This document shows, one piece after another, positions 1 to 6,676 of a stretch of 11,600 nt of DNA (within the stretch, counting starts at the first letter, position 1; every line of letters starts with the position of its first letter). Location of the stretch: assembly GCA_947629805.1 (NCBI GenBank), contig CANRFE010000032.1:1-11600 (forward strand), given 5' to 3'. Under the pieces are notes generated by a model. The model was given only the letters and a program-made list of their open reading frames with translations. It had not been told where the DNA came from and did no database searches. The DNA comes from an uncultured Clostridia bacterium. GTDB taxonomy: Bacteria; Bacillota; Clostridia; TANB77; CAG-508. Made by a program: the position numbers and the translations under genes.

Positions 1-1475
1 CTTATTTCTTCAAAATTTTCTACTTCTAATGCTTCTATGTTATTTTCTTCTAAATAAGCAGTAAATGCTTTGGCTATTGGGTGCATTCCCTTTTTTTCAA
101 TACTTCCTACTAGTTGTAGCAATTCTCTTTCTTCTAAATTACTATATGATAGGATTTTTTGTATGGTTAACTTGCCATAAGTGAGCGTTCCTGTTTTATC
201 AAACACAACTGTATTAACTTTTTGCGCATTTTCCAATATTTCACTTTTCTTTACTAAAATTCCATTTTCTGCACACAAACCTTCACTTACTACAATAGCA
301 AGTGGAGTGGCAAGCCCCAAGCTACAAGGACAAGCTACTACCAAAACACTAACAAAGGAAGTAAGGGCAATAGAAACAGAATAGCCTAATAATAGATACC
401 CTATAAAGGTAAGAATCGCAAGCAAAATAACGGCTGGCACAAAATAGCTACTTACTTTATCGGCAATTTTTGCAATAGGTGCTTTGGTATTCGTAGCCTC
501 TACGACTAATTTTACAATTTCTGAAATAGTCGAATCTTTCCCAATTCTTTGTGCTTGATATTCTAAATATCCATCGTAGTTCATGCTTCCTGCTATTACT
601 TCTTCTCCTACAGTTTTTACTACTGGCTTACTTTCTCCTGTTAAAAAAGACTGTTCTAAATGCGCTTTTCCTACAAGAATCGTACCGTCTACTGCAATTC
701 TTTCCCCTGGTCTACTAATTACAATATCTCCTCTTTTTATTTCATCTAAAGTAACTTCTTTTTCTATTTTATCTACTTTAATGACTGCTTTATTGGGTGT
801 AATTTTTACTAATTTTTGAATTGCTTCTTTTGTTTTGTCTTTGCTCATACCGTCTAAATATCTTCCTAGTTTTAGAAAGAAAATTACAATGGCAGCAGAT
901 TCAAAATATAAATTGTGTACCGCATGATACTTTCCATTCCCTATAAGAACCATATTATACAAGCTATAGGCCATACTACTTAGTACTCCTATTCCCACTA
1001 AAGTATCCATATTGGGCGTTTTATGAAGAAGGTTTTGATAGCCACTTTTTAGTATATCTTTTCCATAAAAAAGAAAAGGAATAGTCAATACAAATAAAGT
1101 AATGGTATACACCATCGGATTAGCATCTCTATTCCATATTTTAGGAATAGGAAGTCCTACCATGTCTCCCATAGAAATATATAGTAATAAAATGGCAAGG
1201 AAAAGAAAAACAAAAAATATTCCTTTTTCTTGTTTTCTTTTTTCTTCTATTTTTGTTTCTTGAAATAAGCCTAAGCTTTCAAAACCCGCTTCTTTCACAA
1301 ATTGCTCTATTTTTTCTTTTGTGAGCAATTTTTCATCATATTCAATTAATGCATTTGCCATTACCAAATTGACACTTGCATGGTAAATGCCTTCTTGCTT
1401 GTTTAAATATTTTTCTAAACCATTCGAGCAAGCACTACAAGTCATTCCTCCAATGGATAATAGGATTTTTTTCAT
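1..1475 (-). CDS. copA: Copper-exporting P1B-type ATPase CopA (3' end outside window)
   Basis: This is a P-type ATPase that pumps Cu(I) out across the cytoplasmic membrane. It begins at an ATG at 1475 and runs off the left edge, giving 491 visible residues of a usual 730-800. Visible parts in order are one N-terminal heavy-metal-associated domain with GMTCSAC (Cys13 and Cys16), membrane helices from about residue 86, the actuator-domain LTGES (278-282), the transmembrane CPC metal site (382-384) in VVACPCSLGLATP, the phosphorylated Asp426 in DKTGT, and the HP dipeptide (465-466) of the nucleotide-binding domain. CPC with a CxxC domain is the Cu(I)/Ag(I) pattern; the later membrane residues that would confirm Cu over Ag lie outside the window. 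The HP context is GMHP rather than the common SEHP. A GAAGG ribosome binding site precedes it, 15 nt after copZ, in the csoR-led operon. The frame is intact throughout. Confidence 0.95.
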   Translation of the reverse strand, partial: MKKILLSIGGMTCSACSNGLEKYLNKQEGIYHASVNLVMANALIEYDEKLLTKEKIEQFVKEAGFESLGLFQETKIEEKRKQEKGIFFVFLFLAILLLYISMGDMVGLPIPKIWNRDANPMVYTITLFVLTIPFLFYGKDILKSGYQNLLHKTPNMDTLVGIGVLSSMAYSLYNMVLIGNGKYHAVHNLYFESAAIVIFFLKLGRYLDGMSKDKTKEAIQKLVKITPNKAVIKVDKIEKEVTLDEIKRGDIVISRPGERIAVDGTILVGKAHLEQSFLTGESKPVVKTVGEEVIAGSMNYDGYLEYQAQRIGKDSTISEIVKLVVEATNTKAPIAKIADKVSSYFVPAVILLAILTFIGYLLLGYSVSIALTSFVSVLVVACPCSLGLATPLAIVVSEGLCAENGILVKKSEILENAQKVNTVVFDKTGTLTYGKLTIQKILSYSNLEERELLQLVGSIEKKGMHPIAKAFTAYLEENNIEALEVENFEEI

Positions 1476-1490
1476 GGTTTTCCCTTCTTT

Positions 1491-1691
1491 TTATAAAACA
1501 GTAAAGCCAATGTTTTCTATTTGTTGTTTTATTTCTTCTAAATCGATATCTTCTGCTACAATTTTAACCGTTCCTTCTTGGTGGTTTGCTACTACCTCTT
1601 TTATTCCTTTTTTTGTTTTTAAGGCATTTTGGATTCTATTTTCACATCCTGTGCATGCCATTCCTTCTACTTTTAATATAATCTCTTTCAT
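1491..1691 (-). CDS. copZ: Copper chaperone CopZ (HMA domain)
   Basis: A 66-residue single heavy-metal-associated domain, the normal length for CopZ. It carries GMACTGC (Cys13, Cys16), the Cu(I)-binding CxxC, at the end of the first beta strand, and the fold pattern (strand, helix, strand, strand, helix, strand) continues to the C-terminal GFTVL. CopZ-type chaperones carry Cu(I) in the cytosol to CopA and to the CsoR sensor. The ATG overlaps the TGA of the upstream thioesterase gene (ATGA, bases 1688-1691), so translation is probably coupled to it. copA follows after 15 nt. Assignment to the copper pathway rests on the CxxC domain plus csoR and copA in the same operon. Confidence 0.93.
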   Translation of the reverse strand: MKEIILKVEGMACTGCENRIQNALKTKKGIKEVVANHQEGTVKIVAEDIDLEEIKQQIENIGFTVL

Positions 1692-2128
1692 TCTTCTTCT
1701 TTTCCTTTCTTTTCTTTTTCTACTAAACTTTCAAATTTTTCACTAAATTCCGGTGCATATTTTTTTAAGTTGATAGGTTTTAAATCTTTTCTTGTAAAAC
1801 AATGCTTTGTTTCTGCTATAATAACTGTTTTCTTTGTTTTTTTATCGGTTACTTCATAAGAAACGCTCATTCTTACTCCGGTATATTCCTTGACAAATAC
1901 TTTAATAAGCAAAGTATCTGCAAAAGTAATATGGTGTTTATAAATACAATTCACTCCTAATACAGGAATAGTAATTCCCTTTTCCTCAAAAGCTTCAAAT
2001 GGCATTCCGAGTTTTTCTAGCCAATCACATCTTGCTTCTTCTAAATAACGAATATAATTGGAATGATGTACTACTCCCATTTTATCGGTTTCATAATAAT
2101 GAATTTTTCTTTCAAATAGAATATCCAT
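1688..2128 (-). CDS. Acyl-CoA thioesterase, hot-dog fold (YbgC/4HBT family)
   Basis: A 146-residue protein of the 4HBT hot-dog thioesterase family, which hydrolyses acyl-CoA thioesters in the cytosol. The N-terminal signature is clear: YETDKMGVVHHSNYIRYLEEAR, residues 12-33 (quoted in parts: YETDKMGVVHH at 12-22, then SNYIRYLEEAR), with Asp15 as the usual catalytic acid and the HH-x-x-Y that follows it. Length fits the YbgC/FadM type. The C-terminus is a charged Lys/Glu tail. A strong GGAGGGG ribosome binding site (2135-2140) sits just before the ATG at 2128, 15 nt after csoR, and the TGA overlaps the copZ start. It therefore lies inside a copper operon, with no obvious biochemical reason to be there. 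Substrate is unknown; YbgC-like enzymes range from short-chain acyl-CoA to 4-hydroxybenzoyl-CoA hydrolysis. Confidence 0.88.
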   Translation of the reverse strand: MDILFERKIHYYETDKMGVVHHSNYIRYLEEARCDWLEKLGMPFEAFEEKGITIPVLGVNCIYKHHITFADTLLIKVFVKEYTGVRMSVSYEVTDKKTKKTVIIAETKHCFTRKDLKPINLKKYAPEFSEKFESLVEKEKKGKEEE

Positions 2129-2143
2129 ATTTTCCCCTCCTTT

Positions 2144-2434
2144 TTATGCTTTATTAAATTTTTTAAATAAGCTAATTAATTCCTCAATTACTTCCATGTT
2201 GCCTTTTTCTAAATCATTGCTCACACAACTGTATAAATGATTTTCTAAAATATGATTGGACAAACTTTTAATGGAATTTTCTATTGCGGATAATTGCAAT
2301 AAAATATCCTGACAATATCGATCTTCTTCTACCATTTTTTTAATTCCTTTTATTTGTCCTTCAATACGACTTAATCGATTGGTAATTCGTTGTTTTTCTT
2401 CGTTACCTCGATACGTTTTTTTCTTGTTCTCCAT
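2144..2434 (-). CDS. csoR: Copper-sensing repressor CsoR
   Basis: A CsoR/RcnR-family (DUF156) all-helical DNA-binding repressor. From the ATG at 2434 it has 96 residues, within the usual 85-120. The Cu(I) ligand set is complete: Cys41 in DRYCQDIL, then His66 and Cys70 in NHLYSC, giving the family spacing Cys-x24-His-x3-Cys. The N-terminal RLSRIEGQIKGI helix is the family signature. Cu(I) binding releases DNA and derepresses the operon. I chose ATG 2434 over the in-frame GTG at 2443, because GTG lies inside the likely ribosome binding site AAGGTG (2441-2446). The predicted transcript start falls very close to that site, so a short-leader or leaderless GTG start stays possible. It heads the operon with the thioesterase, copZ and copA. 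Confidence 0.95.
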   Translation of the reverse strand: MENKKKTYRGNEEKQRITNRLSRIEGQIKGIKKMVEEDRYCQDILLQLSAIENSIKSLSNHILENHLYSCVSNDLEKGNMEVIEELISLFKKFNKA

Positions 2435-2450
2435 TTTTATCACCTTGTTT

Positions 2451-2480
2451 ATTATATACCCCCTTTGGGTATTTTGTAAA
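2451..2480 (-). promoter_or_regulatory. Promoter of the csoR-copZ-copA operon
   Basis: Reading leftward there is a -35 TTTACA (2475-2480), an 18-bp spacer and a perfect -10 TATAAT (2451-2456). The spacer is filled by the CsoR-type operator. A normal transcript start, 6-8 bases past the -10, would be near 2443-2445, which leaves almost no 5' leader before csoR. No experimental evidence; inferred from position and consensus. Confidence 0.7.
2456..2472. promoter_or_regulatory. CsoR-type operator
   Basis: A perfect inverted repeat ATACCC-N5-GGGTAT (ATACCCCCTTTGGGTAT) lies between the -35 and -10 boxes. A G/C tract flanked by TA-rich inverted ends is the known form of CsoR sites, and the position would block RNA polymerase. 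A second, weaker candidate just upstream is the palindrome GGTATACC (2487-2494), preceded by GG to give another GGGGTAT half-site. Together they could hold two CsoR tetramers. Confidence 0.75.
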
Positions 2481-2522
2481 TATAGGGGTATACCTCTTTT
2501 TTCCTTGGTATTTCACACCTTA

Positions 2523-2552
2523 AAAATACTCTATTTTTCTATAGAGTATTTT
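2523..2552 (-). terminator. Terminator of csaA
   Basis: Arms AAAATACTCTAT (2523-2534) and ATAGAGTATTTT (2541-2552) form a 12-bp stem with a 6-base loop, immediately at the csaA stop codon. On the minus strand the stem ends in a run of five T. The stem is A/T-rich, so it is probably a moderate terminator. It separates csaA from the downstream copper operon. Confidence 0.6.
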
Positions 2553-2881
2553 CATCCTAATTTATCTCCGTTTTGTACTTTTTTATCTGGTACAATTAAG
2601 GCAACTCCCTCTTTGCTATAAGTGCCTAATACTAATACTTCTGACATAAAATTTGCCACCTGCCTTGGAGGAAAATTAATTACTGCTAAAATTTGTTTTC
2701 CTATTAATTCTTCTTTGGAATATAATTGTGTAATTTGTGCAGAAGATTTTTTTATACCAATTTCTTTTCCAAAATCAATTTCCAATTGATAAGCAGGCTT
2801 TTTTGCCTTTTCAAAATTTTCTACCTTTGTAATAGTTCCTACACGAATATCTAATTTTATAAAATCTTCTATGTTTGCCAT
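2552..2881 (-). CDS. csaA: CsaA-like tRNA-binding-domain protein
   Basis: A 109-residue stand-alone EMAP/MetRS-type tRNA-binding OB-fold domain, the length of Bacillus CsaA (about 110). Family motifs are present in order: MANIEDFIKLDIRVGTI at 1-17, KPAYQLEIDFG (28-38), IKKSSAQIT (43-51), NFPPRQV (69-75) and FMSEVLVLG (78-86). CsaA is described as a dimeric cytosolic protein with export-chaperone-like and tRNA-binding activity; its exact role is not settled. I start it at ATG 2881 because MANIEDF matches the family N-terminus and GGAG lies at a good distance upstream. A 17-residue in-frame upstream extension exists to 2932, but it would overlap the promoter. It is a single-gene unit. Confidence 0.9.
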   Translation of the reverse strand: MANIEDFIKLDIRVGTITKVENFEKAKKPAYQLEIDFGKEIGIKKSSAQITQLYSKEELIGKQILAVINFPPRQVANFMSEVLVLGTYSKEGVALIVPDKKVQNGDKLG

Positions 2882-2903
2882 TTCTTTTTCTCCTTTTTTT
2901 GTA

Positions 2904-2932
2904 ATATTATCATAAAAATACATATTTTTCAA
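2904..2932 (-). promoter_or_regulatory. csaA promoter
   Basis: -35 TTGAAA (2927-2932), a 17-bp spacer, and -10 TAATAT (2904-2909), reading leftward. The distance to the csaA ribosome binding site and ATG 2881 is suitable. Its presence also argues that the upstream in-frame start at 2932 is not used. Confidence 0.6.
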
Positions 2933-2950
2933 ATTTTGCTACATACTAAT
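2920..2950 (+). promoter_or_regulatory. Possible sigma-E-like promoter for the 2977 gene
   Basis: No good sigma-A promoter is visible before the 2977 gene. The stretch ACATATT (2920-2926), a 15-bp spacer and CATACTAAT (2942-2950) resembles the sporulation sigma-E pattern (KMATATT, about 14-15 bp, CATACANT), with one mismatch in the first box and two in the second. It overlaps the csaA promoter on the other strand. Weak: in A/T-rich DNA such matches can occur by chance. Confidence 0.22.
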
Positions 2951-2976
2951 TTAAACATTTTATAGGAGGTTTTTAA

Positions 2977-3411
2977 ATGGAAAATCAAAACTTAAATATT
3001 TTAGACGAAGTCAATAAAGGAGCTACCATGGGAATGGATGCAATTTCCTATGTTGCGCAAAAAGTAAAAGATGACGAATTTAAAAAAGTGCTAGATGTAG
3101 AATATAATAAATATGAAGATATTTCTAGGCGAGTAAATCATATTTACCAAAACTATTCTACAGAAGAACCACACGAAACAAATACCATGAATAAAATGAT
3201 GACATGGTACGGAATTCAAATGAAAACTATGGTGGATGATACCACTTCGAAATTATCGGAACTATTAATGCAAGGAACCAATATGGGAATTATTGAAGGA
3301 AGAAGACTACTGAACCAAAACCCTAATGCTGCACAAGATGTGAAATCTGTTTTAAATGATTTTGTTGTTATGCAAGAAGACAGTGTAGAAACATTAAAGA
3401 AATATTTATAA
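2977..3411 (+). CDS. Predicted helical-bundle protein, Met-rich, Cys-free, function unknown
   Basis: 144 residues, cytosolic (no signal peptide or membrane segment). I do not recognise a named family with certainty. The sequence is almost all amphipathic helix, in about four long helices (roughly 5-30, 32-58, 66-99, 115-142) broken by a STEEPHET loop (61-68). This resembles ferritin-like or spore-coat CotF-like four-helix bundles. It has 11 Met (7.6%), several clustered at 71-85, and no Cys. Acidic residues in the helices (Glu42, Glu47, Glu107, Glu134) could be metal ligands, but no clear ExxH pair is present, so a di-iron site is not supported. It has a strong AGGAGG site (2964-2969) and is transcribed divergently from csaA. 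It may be sporulation- or stress-related; this is a guess from fold type. Confidence 0.75.
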   Translation: MENQNLNILDEVNKGATMGMDAISYVAQKVKDDEFKKVLDVEYNKYEDISRRVNHIYQNYSTEEPHETNTMNKMMTWYGIQMKTMVDDTTSKLSELLMQGTNMGIIEGRRLLNQNPNAAQDVKSVLNDFVVMQEDSVETLKKYL

Positions 3412-3414
3412 TAC

Positions 3415-3454
3415 TTGCACTTTTTTCTTTTTTTGCTTATAATTTGCTTATAAT
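3415..3454 (+). promoter_or_regulatory. Promoter of the DUF1064 gene, with duplicated -10
   Basis: TTGCAC (3415-3420), a 17-bp spacer and TATAAT (3438-3443). The 11-bp unit TTTGCTTATAA is repeated in tandem (3432-3442 and 3443-3453), which gives a second perfect TATAAT at 3449-3454. The -35 is weak (3 of 6). Either -10 would leave a leader of more than 20 nt before ATG 3487. Confidence 0.45.
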
Positions 3455-3486
3455 AAAAAAGCAAAATGGAAAAAAGGAGTTTTCAA

Positions 3487-3840
3487 ATGGAACACTGGAG
3501 CATAGAAGAATATAAAAATTATAAAGATGGAGTCAAAAAAAAGAGTAAATATAGAGCTAACAAAGTATCTGTTGATGGACACACGTTTGATAGCCAAAAA
3601 GAAGCAGATTACTATTGCGAACTAAAGTTAAAATTACAAGCAAAAGAAATCAATGGCTTTTGTTTGCAACCTATTTTCATGTTAGCACCTGGCTTAAAAT
3701 ATAAAGCAGACTTTATTGTTTTTCATAAAGATAATTCTACAGAGGTAATTGATGTAAAGGGGTTTAAAACAAAAGAATATATTGCTAAGAAAAAGGTTTT
3801 TGAAGATAAATTTAACTTAAAAATAACAGAAATCGAATAA
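3487..3840 (+). CDS. DUF1064 protein, PD-(D/E)XK nuclease-like
   Basis: 117 residues from ATG 3487, chosen because GGAG (3476-3479) lies 7 bases upstream; an in-frame ATG at 3466 has no such site. It matches the DUF1064 family (mostly phage and prophage proteins). Shared features are SKYRANKVSVDGHTFDSQKEA near 20-40, with Glu39 in the helix, GLKYKADFIVF (69-79) with Asp75, and EVIDVKGFKTKEY (86-98) with Asp89 and Lys91. These match the E, D and (D/E)xK positions of a PD-(D/E)XK nuclease core, so DNA cleavage or resolvase-like activity is plausible but inferred. No other phage gene is near it, so it is either a domesticated phage gene or a cargo remnant. It ends at a strong bidirectional terminator. 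Confidence 0.85.
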   Translation: MEHWSIEEYKNYKDGVKKKSKYRANKVSVDGHTFDSQKEADYYCELKLKLQAKEINGFCLQPIFMLAPGLKYKADFIVFHKDNSTEVIDVKGFKTKEYIAKKKVFEDKFNLKITEIE

Positions 3841-3876
3841 ATATCCTCTGGCACAGCCGGAAGTATATTTACAAAT

Positions 3877-3907
3877 AAAAAAATGCTTTAGAATAAAGCA
3901 TTTTTTT
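3877..3907. terminator. Bidirectional intrinsic terminator
   Basis: Arms AAAAAAATGCTTTA (3877-3890) and TAAAGCATTTTTTT (3894-3907) with a GAA loop make a stem flanked by A- and T-runs, so it works in both directions. It closes the plus-strand DUF1064 gene and the minus-strand methyltransferase gene, whose stop codon it touches. A small G/C hairpin, TCTGGC-ACA-GCCGGA (3847-3861), lies just before it. Confidence 0.9.
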
Positions 3908-4809
3908 ATTTTTCTTTTTGTATTTTTGCTATAAAGAAACCTTCGTAAAGTTCTGTTGGTCTAATACAAAGGGTTCCTTCTAATAAAGTAGGAAGCACTG
4001 GTAAGTTGTCTTTTCCTTCTAATTCGATAGGAACTATATGCGCTTTTTCCTCCTTTAATACGTTTTGTAAAATTTCTTCATTTTCACAAGATAAAATCGA
4101 ACAAGTAGAATATACCATTTCTTTTCCTTTTTTTAAGATGTGCAGTGCTTTTTTTAGCAAACTTAGCTGAAGCTTTGTTGTTTTTTCTAAAAATTCTTTT
4201 GTAAATCTTTTTTCTACATTCTTGTCTTGTAAATTTATCGTTCCACTTCCGAGAACAAGGTGCATCCAATAAAATTTGATCAAAGGAAAAAAAGTTGCTC
4301 AAATTTCTGCTATCTTCTTGCATAATATATACAGAACTAGCTCCTTGTTTTTCTACATTATATTTTAACCTTTCCAATCGAATTTTATTTTTTTCACATG
4401 CTGTAATATGTGCCTTATTTTTAGTTAATGCTGCTATTTGCGTTGTTTTTCCACCCGGTGCTGCTGCCATATCTAAAATATCTGTATTTTCTTTTGGATT
4501 TAATAGAATTGGTGGCAACATAGAAGATAAACTTTGCAAATAAATTTCCCCGTTTTCGTACATACGCAAAGTTTGTATTTTTTCTTTGTTTGCCTCTTTT
4601 AGAATAATTGCTTCTTTACTCCAAGCCACTTCTTCCCATTCTATTTGCTTCTTTAGGAATTGTTCTTTTACTTCTTCTATGCTTGTTTTTAGGGTATTTA
4701 CTCTAAGTGTTACTTTTCTTTGTTTGTTATAGCCTTCTAAAATACTTTTTGTTTGTTCTTCCCCATATTGTTTTTTTAGCATAGAAATAAAAAATTCTGG
4801 TAAATTCAT
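3906..4809 (-). pseudogene. RsmB/NOP-family rRNA m5C methyltransferase, broken by a one-base frameshift
   Basis: A NOL1/NOP2/Sun-type SAM-dependent cytosine-C5 RNA methyltransferase. The first part (4809 down to about 4252, 186 residues) holds the N-terminal LRVNTLK (35-41), the SAM-binding DMAAAPGGKT (113-122) and DAPCS (182-186). The frame then changes: GSGTINLQ and the rest, with the catalytic-Cys motif YSTCS, continue one base shifted down to 3906. Reading TGTTCT-C-GGAAGTGG, one extra base (G at 4251 on the plus strand, or a neighbour) restores DAPCSGSG exactly. Either a real mutation, a sequencing error or, less likely, a +1 programmed frameshift at the rare CGG codon. The restored protein would be about 300 residues, without the NusB domain of E. 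coli RsmB and closer to a core RsmF-like enzyme. It starts 10 nt after the ABC gene, with an AGGAAGG site, as last gene of that operon. Confidence 0.85.
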
Positions 4810-4819
4810 AGTTTCCTTC

Positions 4820-6676
4820 CTATTCTTCTACTTCTTCAAATTGACTATTATATAAGTCTGCATAAAATCCTTTTTTGGCAAGTAATTCTTCATGGGTTCC
4901 TTGTTCTACAATATCCCCATGATCCATTACCAAAATTAAATCTGCATTTTTTATAGTAGACAATCTATGTGCAATAATAAAACTTGTTCTTCCCTTCATT
5001 AAATTGTCCATGGCAGCTTGAATTTGAATTTCGGTCCTTGTGTCAATAGAGCTAGTAGCTTCATCTAAAATTAATATTTTGGGATTTGCTAAAATTACTC
5101 TAGCAATTGTTAATAATTGTTTTTGTCCACTGGATACATTACTCGATTCTTCATTTAAAATCATGTCATAACTATTTGGCAAGGTTTTAATAAAATGATG
5201 GACATGTGCTGCTTGTGCTGCCTCTATTACTTTACTATCTTCTGCTTGTGGATTGCTGTAACGAATATTATCCTTAATGCTTCCTCCAAACAACCAAGTA
5301 TCCTGTAAAACCATACCAAACATTTTTCTTAAGTCTTCTCTTCTAAAATCCTGAATATTAATACCATCTATGAAAATGGCTCCACTATTTACATCATAAA
5401 ATCTCATAAGCAATTTTACCATAGTCGTTTTTCCTGCTCCTGTTGGCCCTACAATTGCAATTTTTTGGCCATCTTTTATCGTAGCACTAAAATCATGAAT
5501 AACCGTTCTACCCTCTTCGTATCCAAACTTCACATGATCAAAAGTAACATTTCCCTTTAAATTTTCCACTGATTTTGGATTCTTTGTATCTGGTGTTTCT
5601 TCTTTTTCTTCTATAAAATTAAACACCCTTTCTGCTGCTGCTACCATAGCTTGTAACATAGCAGATACTTGTGCAATTTGGTTAATTGGCTGAGTAAATT
5701 GTTTGTTATATTGAATAAAAGACTGAATATTTCCTACTGTAATTTTTCCTTCTATGGCTAAATAGCCACCTACTATAGCTACTGCTACATATCCTATATT
5801 TCCAATAAAATTCATAATAGGATGCATTAAGCCTGATAAAAACTGTGATTTCCATGCAGAATGATAAAGTTCTTGATTCGCCTTTTGAAATTCTTCTAAA
5901 GCTTTTTTCTCTCCATTAAAAGCTTTTACAATTGTATGTCCCCCATAAATTTCTTCTACCTGCCCATTTACATGTCCTAAATAATCTTGTTGGTTTTTAA
6001 AATACTTTTGCGACTTTGCTACAATATTTTTTACAACAAAAACACTAATCGGCAAAATGCATAAAGAAATAGCAGTCATAGTAAGACTAATGGAAAGCAT
6101 CATAATAAAAATTCCAACAAAAGTACAAATAGCTGTAATAATTTGTGTAATACTTTGGTTTAAGTTTTGGGAAAGAGTATCAATATCATTGGTAATAATT
6201 GATAATACCTCTCCATTTGTTTTCTTATCAAAATAATGCATTGGCAATTTATTAATTTTTACTACCAAATCATTTCTTAGTTGATACGTCAACTTTTGTG
6301 ACACCGATGTCATAGTAAAGCCTTGAATAAAAGAAAAGAAAGCACTCATTAAATACAATGCAAGAAGAGTAAGTAAAATTTGTGCAATTTTTCCAAAATC
6401 AATTCCCGTTCCTCCAGATAATTTACTAAGCAAACCATTAAAAATTTCTGTTGTTGCATTTCCTAATATCTTAGGCCCTACAATGGAAAAAATGGTACTT
6501 CCTACAGCAAAAAGAATAACAACTCCTATGGCTACTTTATATTTTATTAAATAATTTTGAATTAATTTTTTCGTTGTCCCCTTAAAATCTTTTGCTTTTT
6601 CTACCTGTCTAATTGGTCCCCTACCTGGTCTTCCTATTGGTCCGTGGCATATTTTTCTCCTTTCTTCTTTTTCCAA
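4820..6676 (-). CDS. Heterodimeric ABC exporter, catalytic-site subunit (start uncertain)
   Basis: A fused membrane plus ATPase half-transporter (MsbA/LmrA-like), 618 residues if begun at the TTG at 6676. A Gly/Pro/Arg-rich leader (HGPIGRPGRG) and VEKAKDFKGT precede six membrane helices (about 47-350). The ATPase domain has Walker A GPTGAGKTT (410-418), Q-loop Gln458, signature VSSGQ (514-518) in place of LSGGQ, Walker B ILILDE with catalytic Glu539, and switch His570. With the neighbouring subunit it should form one competent ATP site (its Walker A/B plus the partner's VSGGQ) and one degenerate site. Substrate is unknown; drugs, lipids or peptides are all possible. The start is problematic: TTG has no ribosome binding site, while an ideal one (6657-6660) points to ATG 6650, which is out of frame by one base. 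It is downstream of the partner gene and 10 nt before the methyltransferase. Confidence 0.93.
   Translation of the reverse strand: MEKEERRKICHGPIGRPGRGPIRQVEKAKDFKGTTKKLIQNYLIKYKVAIGVVILFAVGSTIFSIVGPKILGNATTEIFNGLLSKLSGGTGIDFGKIAQILLTLLALYLMSAFFSFIQGFTMTSVSQKLTYQLRNDLVVKINKLPMHYFDKKTNGEVLSIITNDIDTLSQNLNQSITQIITAICTFVGIFIMMLSISLTMTAISLCILPISVFVVKNIVAKSQKYFKNQQDYLGHVNGQVEEIYGGHTIVKAFNGEKKALEEFQKANQELYHSAWKSQFLSGLMHPIMNFIGNIGYVAVAIVGGYLAIEGKITVGNIQSFIQYNKQFTQPINQIAQVSAMLQAMVAAAERVFNFIEEKEETPDTKNPKSVENLKGNVTFDHVKFGYEEGRTVIHDFSATIKDGQKIAIVGPTGAGKTTMVKLLMRFYDVNSGAIFIDGINIQDFRREDLRKMFGMVLQDTWLFGGSIKDNIRYSNPQAEDSKVIEAAQAAHVHHFIKTLPNSYDMILNEESSNVSSGQKQLLTIARVILANPKILILDEATSSIDTRTEIQIQAAMDNLMKGRTSFIIAHRLSTIKNADLILVMDHGDIVEQGTHEELLAKKGFYADLYNSQFEEVEE

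Noticed and set aside
181..819. Two plus-strand open frames opposite copA
   Set aside because: Antisense shadows; the minus strand here encodes the CPC, DKTGT and TGES motifs without interruption.
1387..1746. 119-residue plus-strand open frame over copZ and the copA start
   Set aside because: Phe/Ile/Ser-rich antisense frame crossing three real genes with intact family motifs.
2882..2932. Upstream 17-residue extension of csaA
   Set aside because: It overlaps the promoter boxes (2904-2932), has no ribosome binding site, and the family N-terminus MANIEDF starts at 2881 after GGAG.
3443..3465. TTTGCTT / AAGCAAA hairpin as a terminator of the 2977 gene
   Set aside because: Stem of only 7 bp, no following T-run on the plus strand, and it overlaps the -10 boxes of the next promoter.
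3466..3486. Seven-residue N-terminal extension of the DUF1064 protein from ATG 3466
   Set aside because: No ribosome binding site before it; its codons contain the GGAG that serves ATG 3487.
3847..3861. G/C-rich hairpin TCTGGC-ACA-GCCGGA as a separate element
   Set aside because: Only six pairs including one G-T, no T-run; too short to call on its own, although it stands out in base composition.
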